Source of the DNA: Chryseobacterium taiwanense
GTDB lineage: Bacteria; Bacteroidota; Bacteroidia; Flavobacteriales; Weeksellaceae
Assembly (NCBI RefSeq): GCF_000813825.1
Contig: NZ_JWTA01000006.1
Span: 1 to 64,000, forward strand
Direction of reading: 5' to 3'
DNA length: 64,000 nucleotides
This document shows positions 28,409-38,440 of this stretch, piece after piece. The number at the start of each line of letters is the position of its first letter. Within the stretch, counting starts at the first letter, position 1. The position numbers were made by a program, and so were the translations under genes. The notes under the pieces were generated by a model. The model did no database searches. It had not been told where the DNA came from and saw only the letters and a program-made list of their open reading frames with translations.

Positions 28409-29076
28409 GAATTGATATCATAAGCGTACTTCCTGAATTGATGGAAAGTCCATTTCAAACTTCTATATTGAAAAGAGCGATGGATAAAAGATTGGCAGAA
28501 GTGCATTTTCATCATCTTAGAGATTGGGCAATCAATAAACACCGACAGATTGATGATGAGCCTTATGGAGGAGGAGCAGGAATGGTAATGATGGTAGAGC
28601 CATTGGATAAATGTATTTCTGAACTAAAATCACAAAGACAGTACGATGAGGTAATTTATTTAACACCGGATGGAGTTACTCTGAATCAGAAAATTGCCAA
28701 TACGTTATCGATAAAAAACAATCTGATTTTCCTTTGCGGACATTATAAAGGAATTGACCAAAGAGTACGAGATCTGCATATTACAAAAGAAATCTCAATA
28801 GGAGATTATGTTTTGACAGGAGGAGAGCTTGCCGCATGTGTACTTGCAGATTCTGTAATTCGTCTTTTGCCGGGAGTATTGAATGATGAACAAAGTGCTT
28901 TGACGGATAGTTTTCAGGATGATCTCCTTTCACCACCCATTTATACAAGACCTGAAGTCTATAAAGGGCTGGAAGTTCCAAAAGTGCTGCTAAGTGGTAA
29001 TTTTGGTAAAATTGAAGAATGGAGACATGATGAAGCAGTAAGAATAACGAAAGAAAAACGACCGGATTTATTATAA
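28405..29076 (+). CDS. trmD: tRNA (guanine37-N1)-methyltransferase
   Basis: TrmD methylates G37 next to the anticodon using S-adenosylmethionine and prevents frameshifting. The 223-residue length is typical. The SPOUT knot motifs are present: [28 protein letters not shown] and [14 protein letters not shown]. The start overlaps the NDH-2 stop (ATGA). It is not in the rpsP-rimM-trmD-rplS cluster found in many bacteria. A hairpin overlapping its stop codon ends the unit. Confidence 0.97.
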   Translation: MRIDIISVLPELMESPFQTSILKRAMDKRLAEVHFHHLRDWAINKHRQIDDEPYGGGAGMVMMVEPLDKCISELKSQRQYDEVIYLTPDGVTLNQKIANTLSIKNNLIFLCGHYKGIDQRVRDLHITKEISIGDYVLTGGELAACVLADSVIRLLPGVLNDEQSALTDSFQDDLLSPPIYTRPEVYKGLEVPKVLLSGNFGKIEEWRHDEAVRITKEKRPDLL

Positions 29077-29088
29077 TTCCGGTTTTTT
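29061..29088 (+). terminator. trmD terminator
   Basis: The stem ACCGGA / TCCGGT is followed by six Ts. Its left arm lies inside the last codons of trmD. Confidence 0.6.
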
Positions 29089-29189
29089 ATTTGAACAAAT
29101 TCTGGAAAATTTCAATAAAAAGAGAATAAATTTTAATCGGATCAAAAAAAATATAGAATAATACCATTTTGAAAATGGAATTTAGATTA

Positions 29190-29234
29190 AAAAACCACAA
29201 AATACGTGATTATTAGGTATAATTTGTGGTTTTT
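29190..29234. repeat. Palindromic repeat family C copy (ACCACAAA type)
   Basis: Twelve-base perfect arms AAAAACCACAAA (29190-29201) and TTTGTGGTTTTT (29223-29234) surround a 21-base loop. The same motif forms inverted repeats at 42290 and 62271. It lies in the 406-base intergenic stretch 29077-29482, which is otherwise AT-rich and has no credible gene. Confidence 0.6.
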
Positions 29235-29482
29235 CATTTGATTTATATATAGCCAAAATAGAGGAAAGTATCTATTCTTGTAAATAAAAATTAATTTAAA
29301 ATTTAAATATTTTACGGTAAAATTTAAATCTATATCGGTGATTGAATTGTTAATTTTCATATTATGTAGATTTAGTTTTTTGGTTTTCAGTAAAATAATT
29401 GTGAAATAGGTAATAATATTTGTAAAAAAGTAATAAATTTACATTCGGAATTTAAGGTCGAGAAACCGCGCTTTGAAAACAA

Positions 29483-30427
29483 ATGTTGATGGAATTATTA
29501 GCTTTTTATAATGTAGAAAATTTATTTTTACCTGATCCGAAGCCCACACACAAACTTGATCCTACCAATTCAGGATTGAGAAACTGGGATGACCGGAAAT
29601 ATAAAAACAAGCTTCATAAAATTTCTCATGTTTTTCAACTTATAGAAGATAAGAAAGGTACTTTGCCATTCCTCATTGGTTTGTCTGAGATTTCAGGAAG
29701 AAAAGTTTTAGAAGAACTTGTGCAGATGCAGCCTTTTAATTCAAACTACGGAATTGTACATTACAATTCTATGGATGAAAGGAAAGTAGATGTCGCGTTA
29801 TTGTATGACAAATCAAAAGTGGAAATTTTAGATTCCGAAGCCATTACTTTTTTTTTTGAAAGAGGAAACCACATCAAGGACGATTATGATACGACCAGAG
29901 ATGTTCTTTTTTCCAAAATAAAATGTAATGATGAAATTATCAACGTCTTTGTAGCTCATTTACCCTCTAAAAGAGAGAAAGACGTCAATAAGCCCAAAAG
30001 GGATTTTATTCTCAAAGAGATTAAAAGTAAGATTGCAGAGATTATTGGCAATAGTAATGAATCTGTGATTTTGTTTGGTGATTTTAATGAGAATCCTGAT
30101 GAAGAAAATTTAGTTGAGATGTTATCTGCCCCCCACGGTAAAATCTTAGAAAATCCTTTTCGGCAATTATTTACTGAAAAAAAGTACTCCACTTACCATT
30201 ACAAATCTGGTCTTTTATTTGATCAGATTATATTATCTATATCTTTTTTTAATAAAAGTATAGGATTTTGTTTTGAAGAGGCCTCTGTTTTTAACGCGGA
30301 AGAAATCAGCAGCCGCGATAAAATGTTTAGTGGGAGACCTTTTAGAACCTATGCAGGAACCCGTTATTTGGGTGGTTATAGTGACCATTTTCCTGTGATA
30401 GTAGAATTAAGAAAACATAATAAGTAA
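29483..30427 (+). CDS. Endonuclease/exonuclease/phosphatase family protein
   Basis: This 314-residue protein of the EEP (DNase I-like) superfamily has the N-terminal FYNVENLF, LIGLSEISGRKVLEEL, the catalytic GDFNENPDE (about residue 195) and the C-terminal SDHFPVIVEL. Members cut nucleic acids or phosphate esters; which applies here is unclear. There is no signal peptide. Starts at ATG 29483 or ATG 29489 are equally possible. It is followed after 33 bases by an Lrp-type regulator on the same strand. Confidence 0.9.
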   Translation: MLMELLAFYNVENLFLPDPKPTHKLDPTNSGLRNWDDRKYKNKLHKISHVFQLIEDKKGTLPFLIGLSEISGRKVLEELVQMQPFNSNYGIVHYNSMDERKVDVALLYDKSKVEILDSEAITFFFERGNHIKDDYDTTRDVLFSKIKCNDEIINVFVAHLPSKREKDVNKPKRDFILKEIKSKIAEIIGNSNESVILFGDFNENPDEENLVEMLSAPHGKILENPFRQLFTEKKYSTYHYKSGLLFDQIILSISFFNKSIGFCFEEASVFNAEEISSRDKMFSGRPFRTYAGTRYLGGYSDHFPVIVELRKHNK

Positions 30428-30460
30428 AATATAAAGTAAAAAGTAAAAAGTTAAACGAAA

Positions 30461-30931
30461 ATGAAAGACGCGGAAAACACAACGTACCATTTAGACTCAA
30501 TAGATAAGCAGATTATCCATATGCTGATGGATAATGCTAAAACTTCTTTAGCGCATATCTCAAAAAATGTAGGGATCTCAACAACAGCAGTGCATCAAAG
30601 GATAAAAAAATTGGAGCAGGCTGAAGTAATTGAAAATTCAATTTCTTTTTTGAATCCTAAAAAGATCGGGTATAAGGTGATTTCATATATTGGTGTTTTC
30701 TTAGATCAGCCAAGTCATTATCCGGATATGGTGAAAGCCTTGAAAGATATTAATGAAGTGGTAGAAGCACATTATACAACGGGGAATTATACGATCTTCC
30801 TAAAAGTGTTGTGTAAAGACAATGATCATTTGATGCAGATTCTTAGCAAAATTCAAAAGTTAAAAGGAGTAACGAGAACAGAAACTTTCATATCTTTGGA
30901 ACAAGGTATTTACAGACAATTGAAAGTATAA
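30461..30931 (+). CDS. Lrp/AsnC family transcriptional regulator
   Basis: This 156-residue regulator has an N-terminal winged helix-turn-helix (LDSIDKQIIHMLMDNAKTSLAHISKNVGIS with TTAVHQRIKKLE) and a C-terminal RAM/AsnC ligand-binding domain (VISYIGVFLD, VEAHYTTGNYTIFLKVLCKD, GVTRTETFISLEQ). Such proteins sense amino acids or related small molecules. It ends 6 bases before deoC, so they are surely co-transcribed; its effector is not known. Confidence 0.95.
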   Translation: MKDAENTTYHLDSIDKQIIHMLMDNAKTSLAHISKNVGISTTAVHQRIKKLEQAEVIENSISFLNPKKIGYKVISYIGVFLDQPSHYPDMVKALKDINEVVEAHYTTGNYTIFLKVLCKDNDHLMQILSKIQKLKGVTRTETFISLEQGIYRQLKV

Positions 30932-30937
30932 CAGATT

Positions 30938-31681
30938 ATGAATATTGCTCAATATTTGGATTCAACATATTTGAAAACTCCGGCTCAGTCAGGGCTTTCA
31001 AATGAAGAAACTTTACAGAAAGATATAGAACTTACTCAGGAGGCTATTGAAAATGGAATTTTTGCCGTGATGATTCGCCCGGATTATGTATCTGAAATCA
31101 AAAAGTATATTCAGGAAAAGAATTCAAATGTTGTGGTAGGAACTGTGATTGGTTTTCATGAAGGAACGTATTCTATTGATGAAAAACTTGCAGAAGCTAC
31201 AAAAGCAATTGCTGACGGAGCTGATGAATTAGATTTTGTTATTAATTATAATGCCTATCTGAAAGGAGATTTACATATAGTAAAAGACGAATTTGTAAAA
31301 TGTACAGACTTGTGTCTGCAACATCATAAAATTGCAAAATGGATTATTGAAATTGCAGCTTTAACTGATGTACAAATTGCAGATCTTACTAAAAATATTT
31401 CCAATTGGGCAGAAGAGAATTTCTCTGAGAACGACTTATCAAAAATTTTCGTAAAATCTTCAACCGGTTTTTTTGAAACTGAGAATGGAAAACCTAATGG
31501 GGCCACATTTGAAGGAATAAAAATCATGCTGGATAACGCAGGAAAACTTCCTGTAAAAGCAGCCGGTGGAGTAAGGACTCCTGAAGATGCCGAAAAAATG
31601 ATTAATCTTGGGGTAAAGAGAATAGGAACTTCTTCGGCGTTGGCTTTAATTAAAAATCAGCCTGCTTCGGAAGGGTATTAG
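30938..31681 (+). CDS. deoC: Deoxyribose-phosphate aldolase
   Basis: DeoC cleaves 2-deoxyribose-5-phosphate to glyceraldehyde-3-phosphate and acetaldehyde in deoxynucleoside catabolism. The 247-residue protein has the DELDFVINYN strand with the conserved Asp, the Schiff-base lysine in IFVKSSTGF, and VKAAGGVRTPEDA with the second active-site lysine. It directly follows the Lrp-type regulator gene and ends at a strong hairpin. Confidence 0.95.
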   Translation: MNIAQYLDSTYLKTPAQSGLSNEETLQKDIELTQEAIENGIFAVMIRPDYVSEIKKYIQEKNSNVVVGTVIGFHEGTYSIDEKLAEATKAIADGADELDFVINYNAYLKGDLHIVKDEFVKCTDLCLQHHKIAKWIIEIAALTDVQIADLTKNISNWAEENFSENDLSKIFVKSSTGFFETENGKPNGATFEGIKIMLDNAGKLPVKAAGGVRTPEDAEKMINLGVKRIGTSSALALIKNQPASEGY

Positions 31682-31710
31682 TAAAAAAATATTTTTAAAT
31701 AATACAAAAA

Positions 31711-31741
31711 TAAAAGTCCATCAATTTGTGATGGACTTTTA
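31711..31741. terminator. Bidirectional terminator, deoC / dusB
   Basis: A 13-base perfect stem (TAAAAGTCCATCA / TGATGGACTTTTA) lies between convergent genes. Confidence 0.88.
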
Positions 31742-31743
31742 TT

Positions 31744-32742
31744 TTATGCCTGTTGAGCTAAATATTCTGTATAGAATGCTTGGGTTTCTTTAATCAAAGC
31801 ATCCATTTCTTCTAAAGTAAATACTTCCAGGAATTTTTTTCTGAAATCTTTGAAATGCGGAACACCACGGAAATAATTGCTGTAGTGTTGTCTCATTTCA
31901 ACCAATCCTAATCTTTCTCCTTTCCATTCTGCACTCCATTCTGCGTGTTGACGAACAGCTAATAATCTGTCTTCAATGGTTGGAGCAGGTAAGTGTTCTC
32001 CGGTGTTAAAGAAATGTTTGATTTCGTTAAAAATCCATGGATAACCAATTGCTGCACGACCAATCATGATTCCGTCGCAAGCGTATTTCTGTTTATATTC
32101 CAACGCTTTTTCTGGAGAATCAATATCACCGTTTCCAAAAATTGGAATTTCAATATTTGGATTTTGTTTAATTCTTGAAATATGCTCCCAGTCAGCTTCT
32201 CCTTTATACATTTGAGCACGCGTTCTAGCGTGAATTGTTAATGCTTTAATTCCAGTATCCTGAAGACGTTCTGCAACTTCATCAATATTAATAGAAGTAC
32301 TGTCCCAACCTAAACGGGTTTTTACAGTTACAGGAAGATGAGTAGAGCTTACTACCGCTTTTGTCAAACGAACCATAAGATCAATGTCCTTCAAAACTCC
32401 TGCTCCCGCTCCTTTACAAACGACTTTTTTTACAGGGCATCCAAAGTTGATATCAACCAAATCAGGATTTACTGTTTCCACAATTCTTGCAGACATTGCC
32501 ATCGCTTCTTCGTCGCCACCAAAAATCTGAATTCCGACAGGTCTTTCATAATCGAAAATATCCAACTTCTTTCTACTCTTGATTGCATCACGAATCAACC
32601 CTTCGGAAGAGATAAATTCTGAATACATTAAATCAGCACCGTGCATTTTGCATAACCTTCTGAACGGAGGATCACTTACATCTTCCATCGGAGCCAGCAA
32701 AAGCGGAAATTCCGGCAGTTCTATGTTGCCTATTTTTATCAT
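31744..32742 (-). CDS. dusB: tRNA-dihydrouridine synthase
   Basis: Dus enzymes reduce uridines in the tRNA D-loop using FMN and NADPH. The 332-residue protein has LLLAPMEDVSDPPFRRL, the catalytic-Cys region DINFGCPVKKVVCKGAGAG, VKTRLGWD, LTIHARTRAQMYKG and GNGDIDSPEKAL, as in DusB. It is monocistronic and convergent with deoC. A TAAATTTG -7 box (32754-32747) is 5 bases upstream of the ATG, so the transcript is nearly leaderless. Confidence 0.95.
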   Translation of the reverse strand: MIKIGNIELPEFPLLLAPMEDVSDPPFRRLCKMHGADLMYSEFISSEGLIRDAIKSRKKLDIFDYERPVGIQIFGGDEEAMAMSARIVETVNPDLVDINFGCPVKKVVCKGAGAGVLKDIDLMVRLTKAVVSSTHLPVTVKTRLGWDSTSINIDEVAERLQDTGIKALTIHARTRAQMYKGEADWEHISRIKQNPNIEIPIFGNGDIDSPEKALEYKQKYACDGIMIGRAAIGYPWIFNEIKHFFNTGEHLPAPTIEDRLLAVRQHAEWSAEWKGERLGLVEMRQHYSNYFRGVPHFKDFRKKFLEVFTLEEMDALIKETQAFYTEYLAQQA

Positions 32743-32746
32743 GGCG

Positions 32747-32754
32747 CAAATTTA
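32747..32754 (-). promoter_or_regulatory. dusB promoter, -7 element
   Basis: The minus strand reads TAAATTTG immediately upstream of the dusB ATG. It is an exact consensus match; no -33 element was identified. Confidence 0.4.
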
Positions 32755-32939
32755 CAAAATTCTATTTTATGTCTTGATAGAGTTTATAAGTAGATCATAT
32801 ATGAATTTATTTATTTTTTATAAAAGCTCTATTTTGCTGATGTTTTTGTTGTTTTGTTGATATTTTAGTGTTTTATTTTTATTTTAATCAAATATTTATT
32901 AAATATTTTGTATATATTTAAGATAGAAAAATAATACCT

Positions 32940-34910
32940 ATGAGAAAACTTCTATTTTGCTTAATGACGGGGCTTACCGTCGTTAGTATTCACGCACAGG
33001 TGAATGTTTCCGCTACAGGTGGAACAACAACAGGGACTTATACGACATTAAAAGGGGCTTTCGACGCCATTAATGCCGGGACACATCAGGGAGCGATCAA
33101 TATAAGCATAACAGCAAATACAACAGAAACAGCAACAGCAGTTTTAAATGCCACTGGAGGAACTACAAGCTATACATCTATAGTTGTAAAACCGGCAGCG
33201 GCTACAACGCCTACGGTTTCAGGAAGTATTGCGAGTGCAGCATTGGTGAGAATTCTCGGAAGTAACGTTACACTAGACGGAAGTAATACTGCTTCCGGCA
33301 CAACGAGAGATCTTACATTTACGAATACGGCGACCACTGGTCCGCAGGTAATTACTTTTATAGCAACCAGTGCAGCCACTGCCAATACAAATATTGTTGT
33401 TAAAAATCTTAATATCGTAAATGGTATCAATACATCATCTGCATTCATTATGTATGATGGAAATACGACACCTACGGGAGGATATTTTAATAATGTTACT
33501 ATTCAAAATAACTCTATTAAAAAATCTTACATTGCCTTGTATTTATTTACGGCAATCGCACTGGGGAATGGAGCAAATACCTTAGTTACGGGTAATGACT
33601 TCAGTGCTTCAGGAACTGATGCCAACAGACTTGTCGGGATTTATTTGCAAGGTTTAGATGGGGCAACAGTAAGTAATAATACTATTGGGAATTTTGAAAC
33701 TACGAATGCTGAAATCAAAAGAGGAATCTGGTTAGCCACAGGAACGGTAAATACTACAATTTCATCTAACACAATTACAAATATTGGGTATACCGGAACA
33801 GGTGCAGGTGGTGCAACAGGGATATCTGTAACATCTGGTAATACAGGTGCAGCACCAGTTGCAGGAGTTATTATAAGAGGTAACAATATCAATAATTTTA
33901 CTTCTAGCGGAACAGGAACTTTGTTTAGTGGAATTTATGTTGCAGGAACTTTGACTAATGGTGTTATTGTTGACAGAAATAAAGTTACATCCATTAAAAA
34001 TACCAATACAAGCGGCTATGGTGCACAAGGAATTTACTTAGCATCAACGAGCACTGCTGCTAATACATTAATTGCAAATAATATTGTAAGTGGAGTAGCA
34101 GGATATGGATATGCTACAACAGGTGGGGTAAATGATAATGGAAATGGAATTGTAGTTGGAACAGGTGCTGGTTACAAAATTTATTATAATACAGTTGTAA
34201 TGAATGCAAACCAGACTGTTGCAGGAAGACCTTCTGCATTGAATGTATTGTCTACAATTACAGCAGCAGGTGCTATCGATTTGAGAAATAATATTTTTGT
34301 AAATACTCAGACACAGACTGGAGATAAATATGCAATTTATTCCGGTGCAGCAAATACTGTTTTTTCTAATATTAATTATAATAATTATTATTCTTCAGGA
34401 TCAAATCTAGGATATATCGGTTCTGCATTAGCTACCATGACTGATATTCAGACTGGTTTTGGAGGAAATGTGAATTCAATTAATGTTTTACCGGTATTTG
34501 TTTCTGCAACAGATTTTCATTTGGCAACATCAGGAAATGCAGCGCTTGATAATAAAGGGACAGTGGTGGCGGATGTTAGTGTAGATGCAGATAATAATCC
34601 GAGAAGTGCAACAACACCAGATTTAGGTGGATATGAATTTACAAATATTGTTTTGGCGACTCAAGATGTTGGTGGCAAAGGCAACAAAATCAGTTATTAT
34701 CCAAATCCAGTTGTTGATTACTTAAATATCACAAACGACAGCAAAATTACAAATATAGAAATCTATAATGCAGGAGGACAAAGACTAATGAGTGAAGCGA
34801 TAAATGCAGAAAAAGGTTCTGTAGATGTAAGAAAACTTTCTCCGGGAATGTATATTTTAAAAGTAAATTCAGAGAAATCATCTGAGTCACTTAAGATTCT
34901 TAAAAGATAA
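32940..34910 (+). CDS. Secreted beta-helix protein with T9SS sorting domain
   Basis: This 656-residue protein has a signal peptide (to VVSIHAQ, residue 20). A long Thr/Asn/Gly-rich body follows with repeating short strands ending in NNTI / SNTI / NNNI, the look of a right-handed parallel beta-helix (about residues 40-560). The C-terminal ~75 residues are a T9SS type A sorting domain (YYPNPVVDYLNIT). It is probably a large surface protein, an adhesin or glycan-active enzyme; no catalytic motif is evident. Long antisense open frames here are a composition effect. It ends at a strong terminator. Confidence 0.9.
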   Translation: MRKLLFCLMTGLTVVSIHAQVNVSATGGTTTGTYTTLKGAFDAINAGTHQGAINISITANTTETATAVLNATGGTTSYTSIVVKPAAATTPTVSGSIASAALVRILGSNVTLDGSNTASGTTRDLTFTNTATTGPQVITFIATSAATANTNIVVKNLNIVNGINTSSAFIMYDGNTTPTGGYFNNVTIQNNSIKKSYIALYLFTAIALGNGANTLVTGNDFSASGTDANRLVGIYLQGLDGATVSNNTIGNFETTNAEIKRGIWLATGTVNTTISSNTITNIGYTGTGAGGATGISVTSGNTGAAPVAGVIIRGNNINNFTSSGTGTLFSGIYVAGTLTNGVIVDRNKVTSIKNTNTSGYGAQGIYLASTSTAANTLIANNIVSGVAGYGYATTGGVNDNGNGIVVGTGAGYKIYYNTVVMNANQTVAGRPSALNVLSTITAAGAIDLRNNIFVNTQTQTGDKYAIYSGAANTVFSNINYNNYYSSGSNLGYIGSALATMTDIQTGFGGNVNSINVLPVFVSATDFHLATSGNAALDNKGTVVADVSVDADNNPRSATTPDLGGYEFTNIVLATQDVGGKGNKISYYPNPVVDYLNITNDSKITNIEIYNAGGQRLMSEAINAEKGSVDVRKLSPGMYILKVNSEKSSESLKILKR

Positions 34911-34936
34911 TTTTTAATATTTAAATTAAAATATTG

Positions 34937-34970
34937 ATCCCTGATTCTTTATGAATCAGGGATTTTTTTT
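34937..34970 (+). terminator. Terminator of the beta-helix gene
   Basis: The stem ATCCCTGATTC / GAATCAGGGAT is followed by a run of Ts, 26 bases after the stop codon. Confidence 0.88.
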
Positions 34971-35037
34971 AATCATTGAATTGTGTAGATCTCTGAGTAA
35001 ATTAATGGAATCTGTAGAAAAATAAATTATCAGAAAT

Positions 35038-38000
35038 TTAGAAACTAGCCTTCACCTGCATACTACCAATATGAATTGTTCTATCTCCTGAGTTTCTTCC
35101 TTCGTAGTTCAAGTTTAATTGAAGGAATGAATTGATGGCTTGTTGAATAAAGACACTCCAGACTTGGTTTTTACCAGGTTTAAGTCCGTCAAGCATTTGA
35201 TTTCCTACTATACTGAAATTGTTCCCTGTAAAATCATTATTAATGAACGAGAAATTACCTCTTATAGACGTTTTTTTGCGTTCCCACTGTATGGTTCCGG
35301 TAATGTCGAACGCTTTTAATAATTCTTCTCCATCCACTCTTTGTTTTTCTCTGTAAGCGGAAGAAAGCTCTGCTTGTATAGCATCTGTAAATTTGTAAGT
35401 AGCTTTAGGCTTTGTTTCAAAATTGTTTAAACGATAATCTCTTGTTGCAAACAACTGAGACGAGTTTTTAATATCATGAACGGAATTTTCCCAGTCTACC
35501 CTGAATTCTTTATTAAACCAATACCCGACATTCAAGAAATGAGAGGTTTGCTCTCTTTCTTCATTGCTGAAATTGGCATTGATGAGGTTGTCGTTCGATA
35601 TAAAACGATAGTTACCATTCCAGCCTGATTTTTCGGTAGGATTGAACTGTACGGAAGTTAGTATATTTTGATTTTTAAGGATCTGATTGTCGCTTTTCTC
35701 AAAAGGATTTAGTACCAGAACTTTATCTTTTTTATAGAATGAATTTTGAGAATTCATGGAAATATTAAAATTCCAGCGTTTTAAAAACTTATTTTCTGAG
35801 TTAAAAATAATCGAAGGGTTGACAAATAATGCCAACTGAAGCTTATTCTTATTGGATGGGAGATAGCGTACCGAATTGGTATATACTCTGATGTACTGTG
35901 CCAAATCTGAATATTCGGCAATTTCAAATTCATCAAGCTGTTGAACACCATCACCGTTGTAATCTGTCCATTTATAAATACCTTGTCCGTCGGTTACCTT
36001 TAGATATTGGAATTCTCTTTGAGCTTCCTGTCCGTTTCCTAATTCATAAAATGCCTGCAAACGCATTCCATTTCTGAAAAGTTGCTGATTGTACAGAATA
36101 TTCCCAACAACAAAATCATTATTTTGAGTCATGTCTGCATCCTGATTTTGATAGAAAAACTTTCTATAGTGTAGTAGAGCGTTCAGAGTTGTTTTCTCTG
36201 TTTTAATGATCTGACTTTCGGCCATGAATCCTAAAATATTATTCATGCTTTGAAGGCGATTATCACGTACAGAGTCGTTATCTCTCATGTAAACTTTTGC
36301 CAGTAATTTAGTTCTGGTGCTGTCTCCGATTTTCTTTTGAACAAATATTTCTTTCCAACTAAAACTGGTGACATCCATCAGTTGAGTTTCGTTGTATTTC
36401 TTCTCATTATGTTCCATACTTCCACCTACAGCCCAACTTCCTTTTTGCCCTGTAAACTCTGTGGAAACACCTCCTCTTATAAATTTAGTATTTTGAAGAG
36501 TTGCTTTGGTATCCAGATAAGATAGATTTCCTTTTGTTAAAAATTTACCTTTTGTCCATCCGAAATCTAAATCATTTTTAATTCCTTTATAAGAATCCTG
36601 CTCATCAAGGTAATTGATGCGGTAATTTAAAGTCGATTTGTTATTCCATTTATTCAGAAAGCTGAAAATAAATCTGTTTTGAGTTTTTCCACTGAATTCC
36701 TGAGCCAAGTTAAAGTCTCTGGAGAATTCTACATCGTTAATACGATCTAAAATGTGGAATTGCTTATCAATATATTGATATTCAAAAGTTGGAGTACCAC
36801 TCCAGTTGTTTCTCTTGAAAATTTTATTTCCGAATACTCTCCAGGCATATCCTGTATTCTGACTTGAATCTTTTGAAGAAAATAAGTTGATATCATAATT
36901 ACTTAAAGAGAAATCCGCTCCTATTTTACCATCTTTAAGCAAATATTCAGAATTTACGGAGTAAACCTGAGATTTTTCTGGCGAAGGTAATTTTCTAACG
37001 GCTTTGTAATCTCCTAAATTGGTTCCTACGTATTCAAAAACACGTCCGTTATTTGTTGTCTGCGTTAATTTATAATCTCCCAAATTGGCACCAAAATAAG
37101 TAAAGGAAACCTGATAAAGAGTTTCGTTGGGATCGGTTGAAAATTCATAATAATTTCCGGTAGGATTCAGTCGATACAATATTTTATTGACGTCATATTC
37201 GGTAACAACTCCCGATGGAGCGTACATTAAATTAGGATTATTGCCGGCATCGGCTAAAATTTGCTCATCTTCTTTAGATAAGTTAAGCGCAAGAGGAGCG
37301 TTTTTGTTATCATTTTCCATAAACCAGTTAAGGCCTAGTTTAAGTTTCTCCCTTGCATGTTCTATTTTCCCTGTAAACAAATACCTTGAATAATTTCTAT
37401 TGGTATAGTTATAAGAAATGGTAATGAAGTTTTGTTGGAAAATTGGACGGAAACTGGTAAAGGTAACCTCTCCTGTATTATAATTGATGATGTAATCCTG
37501 GTTTTCACCTCTTTTCATTAAAATCCCATCAATGAATACCTGTTCCGAACCGGAAATAAGAGTGATAAACTGTTCTCCGTTTTTACCAGTCAATCGATAA
37601 GGTCCCTGATTTCCTTCTACCCCCTGAAAACGGACTCTGTGAAATTCACTTCGTGCAACTCCCATTGAGACATCCAGAAAAGTTTTGTTTTCTTTTCCCA
37701 TTTCCGTCTGGAACTGAAGTCCCATACTTCTTCTCTGGTATTTGGCAAAATAATTTTTTGTTTCGGCTAAATCTAAATGTCCGGCTCTAAGGATAGACTT
37801 ATCCTTTATATTAAGCTGCATGTAGATCTTATCAAACTCTTCCAATGTTTGTGTATATCCATCAGCTTGAATCGGTAAGTTATGATCGGAAATACTGGCT
37901 AAAATCGTTACATCTTTTGAAAGTCTTCCGGAAATCTGAAGATCCATAGAGCTTTGTACAGACTGCCCTTGATTGTTACCAAAAGTAATCCCACGAATAA

Positions 38001-38289
38001 TAGAACCTTTAGAGTTTAATTCTCCTAAAAATCTTTTTTTATCGTTTTTAGCTAAGACGGCTTCGTCTACAATAATTCTGTTGCTGGTCTTTACGAAATC
38101 TAAGGTGTCTTTTGCAAAAATGTCTTGTTCAAGCTTTGCAGCAATGATACTGTCTTTTTTCGCAGAAAGAATACCATCTCTCTTTAAGGTGTCTTTCGGT
38201 AGGTTGGGATTTTTCCATGAGAAAACCTGTGCATTACCTAAAAATAAGCCCATAAAAAACAATACGAATATTAAAAGATAATTCCGCAA
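35038..38289 (-). CDS. Very large outer-membrane beta-barrel protein, unknown
   Basis: This 1083-residue protein has a signal peptide (to FLGNAQ, residue 21) and an N-terminal periplasmic-looking segment with SIIRGITFGNNQGQSVQSS and LDLQISGRLSKDVTILASI. More than 700 residues of alternating aromatic/polar strands follow, ending in VKASF with a terminal Phe, so a large outer-membrane barrel is very likely. Around residues 773-786 is DYNGDGVQQLDEFE, an EF-hand-like calcium loop. There is no TonB box or plug domain, so it is not a standard TonB receptor. I do not recognise a named family. It is a single gene. Confidence 0.8.
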   Translation of the reverse strand: MRNYLLIFVLFFMGLFLGNAQVFSWKNPNLPKDTLKRDGILSAKKDSIIAAKLEQDIFAKDTLDFVKTSNRIIVDEAVLAKNDKKRFLGELNSKGSIIRGITFGNNQGQSVQSSMDLQISGRLSKDVTILASISDHNLPIQADGYTQTLEEFDKIYMQLNIKDKSILRAGHLDLAETKNYFAKYQRRSMGLQFQTEMGKENKTFLDVSMGVARSEFHRVRFQGVEGNQGPYRLTGKNGEQFITLISGSEQVFIDGILMKRGENQDYIINYNTGEVTFTSFRPIFQQNFITISYNYTNRNYSRYLFTGKIEHAREKLKLGLNWFMENDNKNAPLALNLSKEDEQILADAGNNPNLMYAPSGVVTEYDVNKILYRLNPTGNYYEFSTDPNETLYQVSFTYFGANLGDYKLTQTTNNGRVFEYVGTNLGDYKAVRKLPSPEKSQVYSVNSEYLLKDGKIGADFSLSNYDINLFSSKDSSQNTGYAWRVFGNKIFKRNNWSGTPTFEYQYIDKQFHILDRINDVEFSRDFNLAQEFSGKTQNRFIFSFLNKWNNKSTLNYRINYLDEQDSYKGIKNDLDFGWTKGKFLTKGNLSYLDTKATLQNTKFIRGGVSTEFTGQKGSWAVGGSMEHNEKKYNETQLMDVTSFSWKEIFVQKKIGDSTRTKLLAKVYMRDNDSVRDNRLQSMNNILGFMAESQIIKTEKTTLNALLHYRKFFYQNQDADMTQNNDFVVGNILYNQQLFRNGMRLQAFYELGNGQEAQREFQYLKVTDGQGIYKWTDYNGDGVQQLDEFEIAEYSDLAQYIRVYTNSVRYLPSNKNKLQLALFVNPSIIFNSENKFLKRWNFNISMNSQNSFYKKDKVLVLNPFEKSDNQILKNQNILTSVQFNPTEKSGWNGNYRFISNDNLINANFSNEEREQTSHFLNVGYWFNKEFRVDWENSVHDIKNSSQLFATRDYRLNNFETKPKATYKFTDAIQAELSSAYREKQRVDGEELLKAFDITGTIQWERKKTSIRGNFSFINNDFTGNNFSIVGNQMLDGLKPGKNQVWSVFIQQAINSFLQLNLNYEGRNSGDRTIHIGSMQVKASF

Positions 38290-38398
38290 TTCCTTAAAAA
38301 TAATTGGTAAAAATAGCTAAAAAAATACTTATAGTCGGGGTTTTAGTATTGTTAACGGAAAATTAATCCAATTATTATTTTTGGTTTAAAAAATGATG

Positions 38399-38406
38399 TA
38401 ATTTTG
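38399..38406 (+). promoter_or_regulatory. Promoter -7 element of the lamin-tail gene
   Basis: TAATTTTG matches TAnnTTTG, with a TTG 15 bases upstream (38381-38383), slightly closer than usual. The start codon is 35 bases downstream. Confidence 0.4.
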
Positions 38407-38440
38407 CTCTATAAATTATAAAAAATTAAAAAAATAAGTT

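Noticed and set aside
33170-34028. Long open frames antisense to the beta-helix gene
   Set aside because: They come from the Thr/Asn/Gly-rich repetitive coding sequence; composition and lack of starts argue against real genes.
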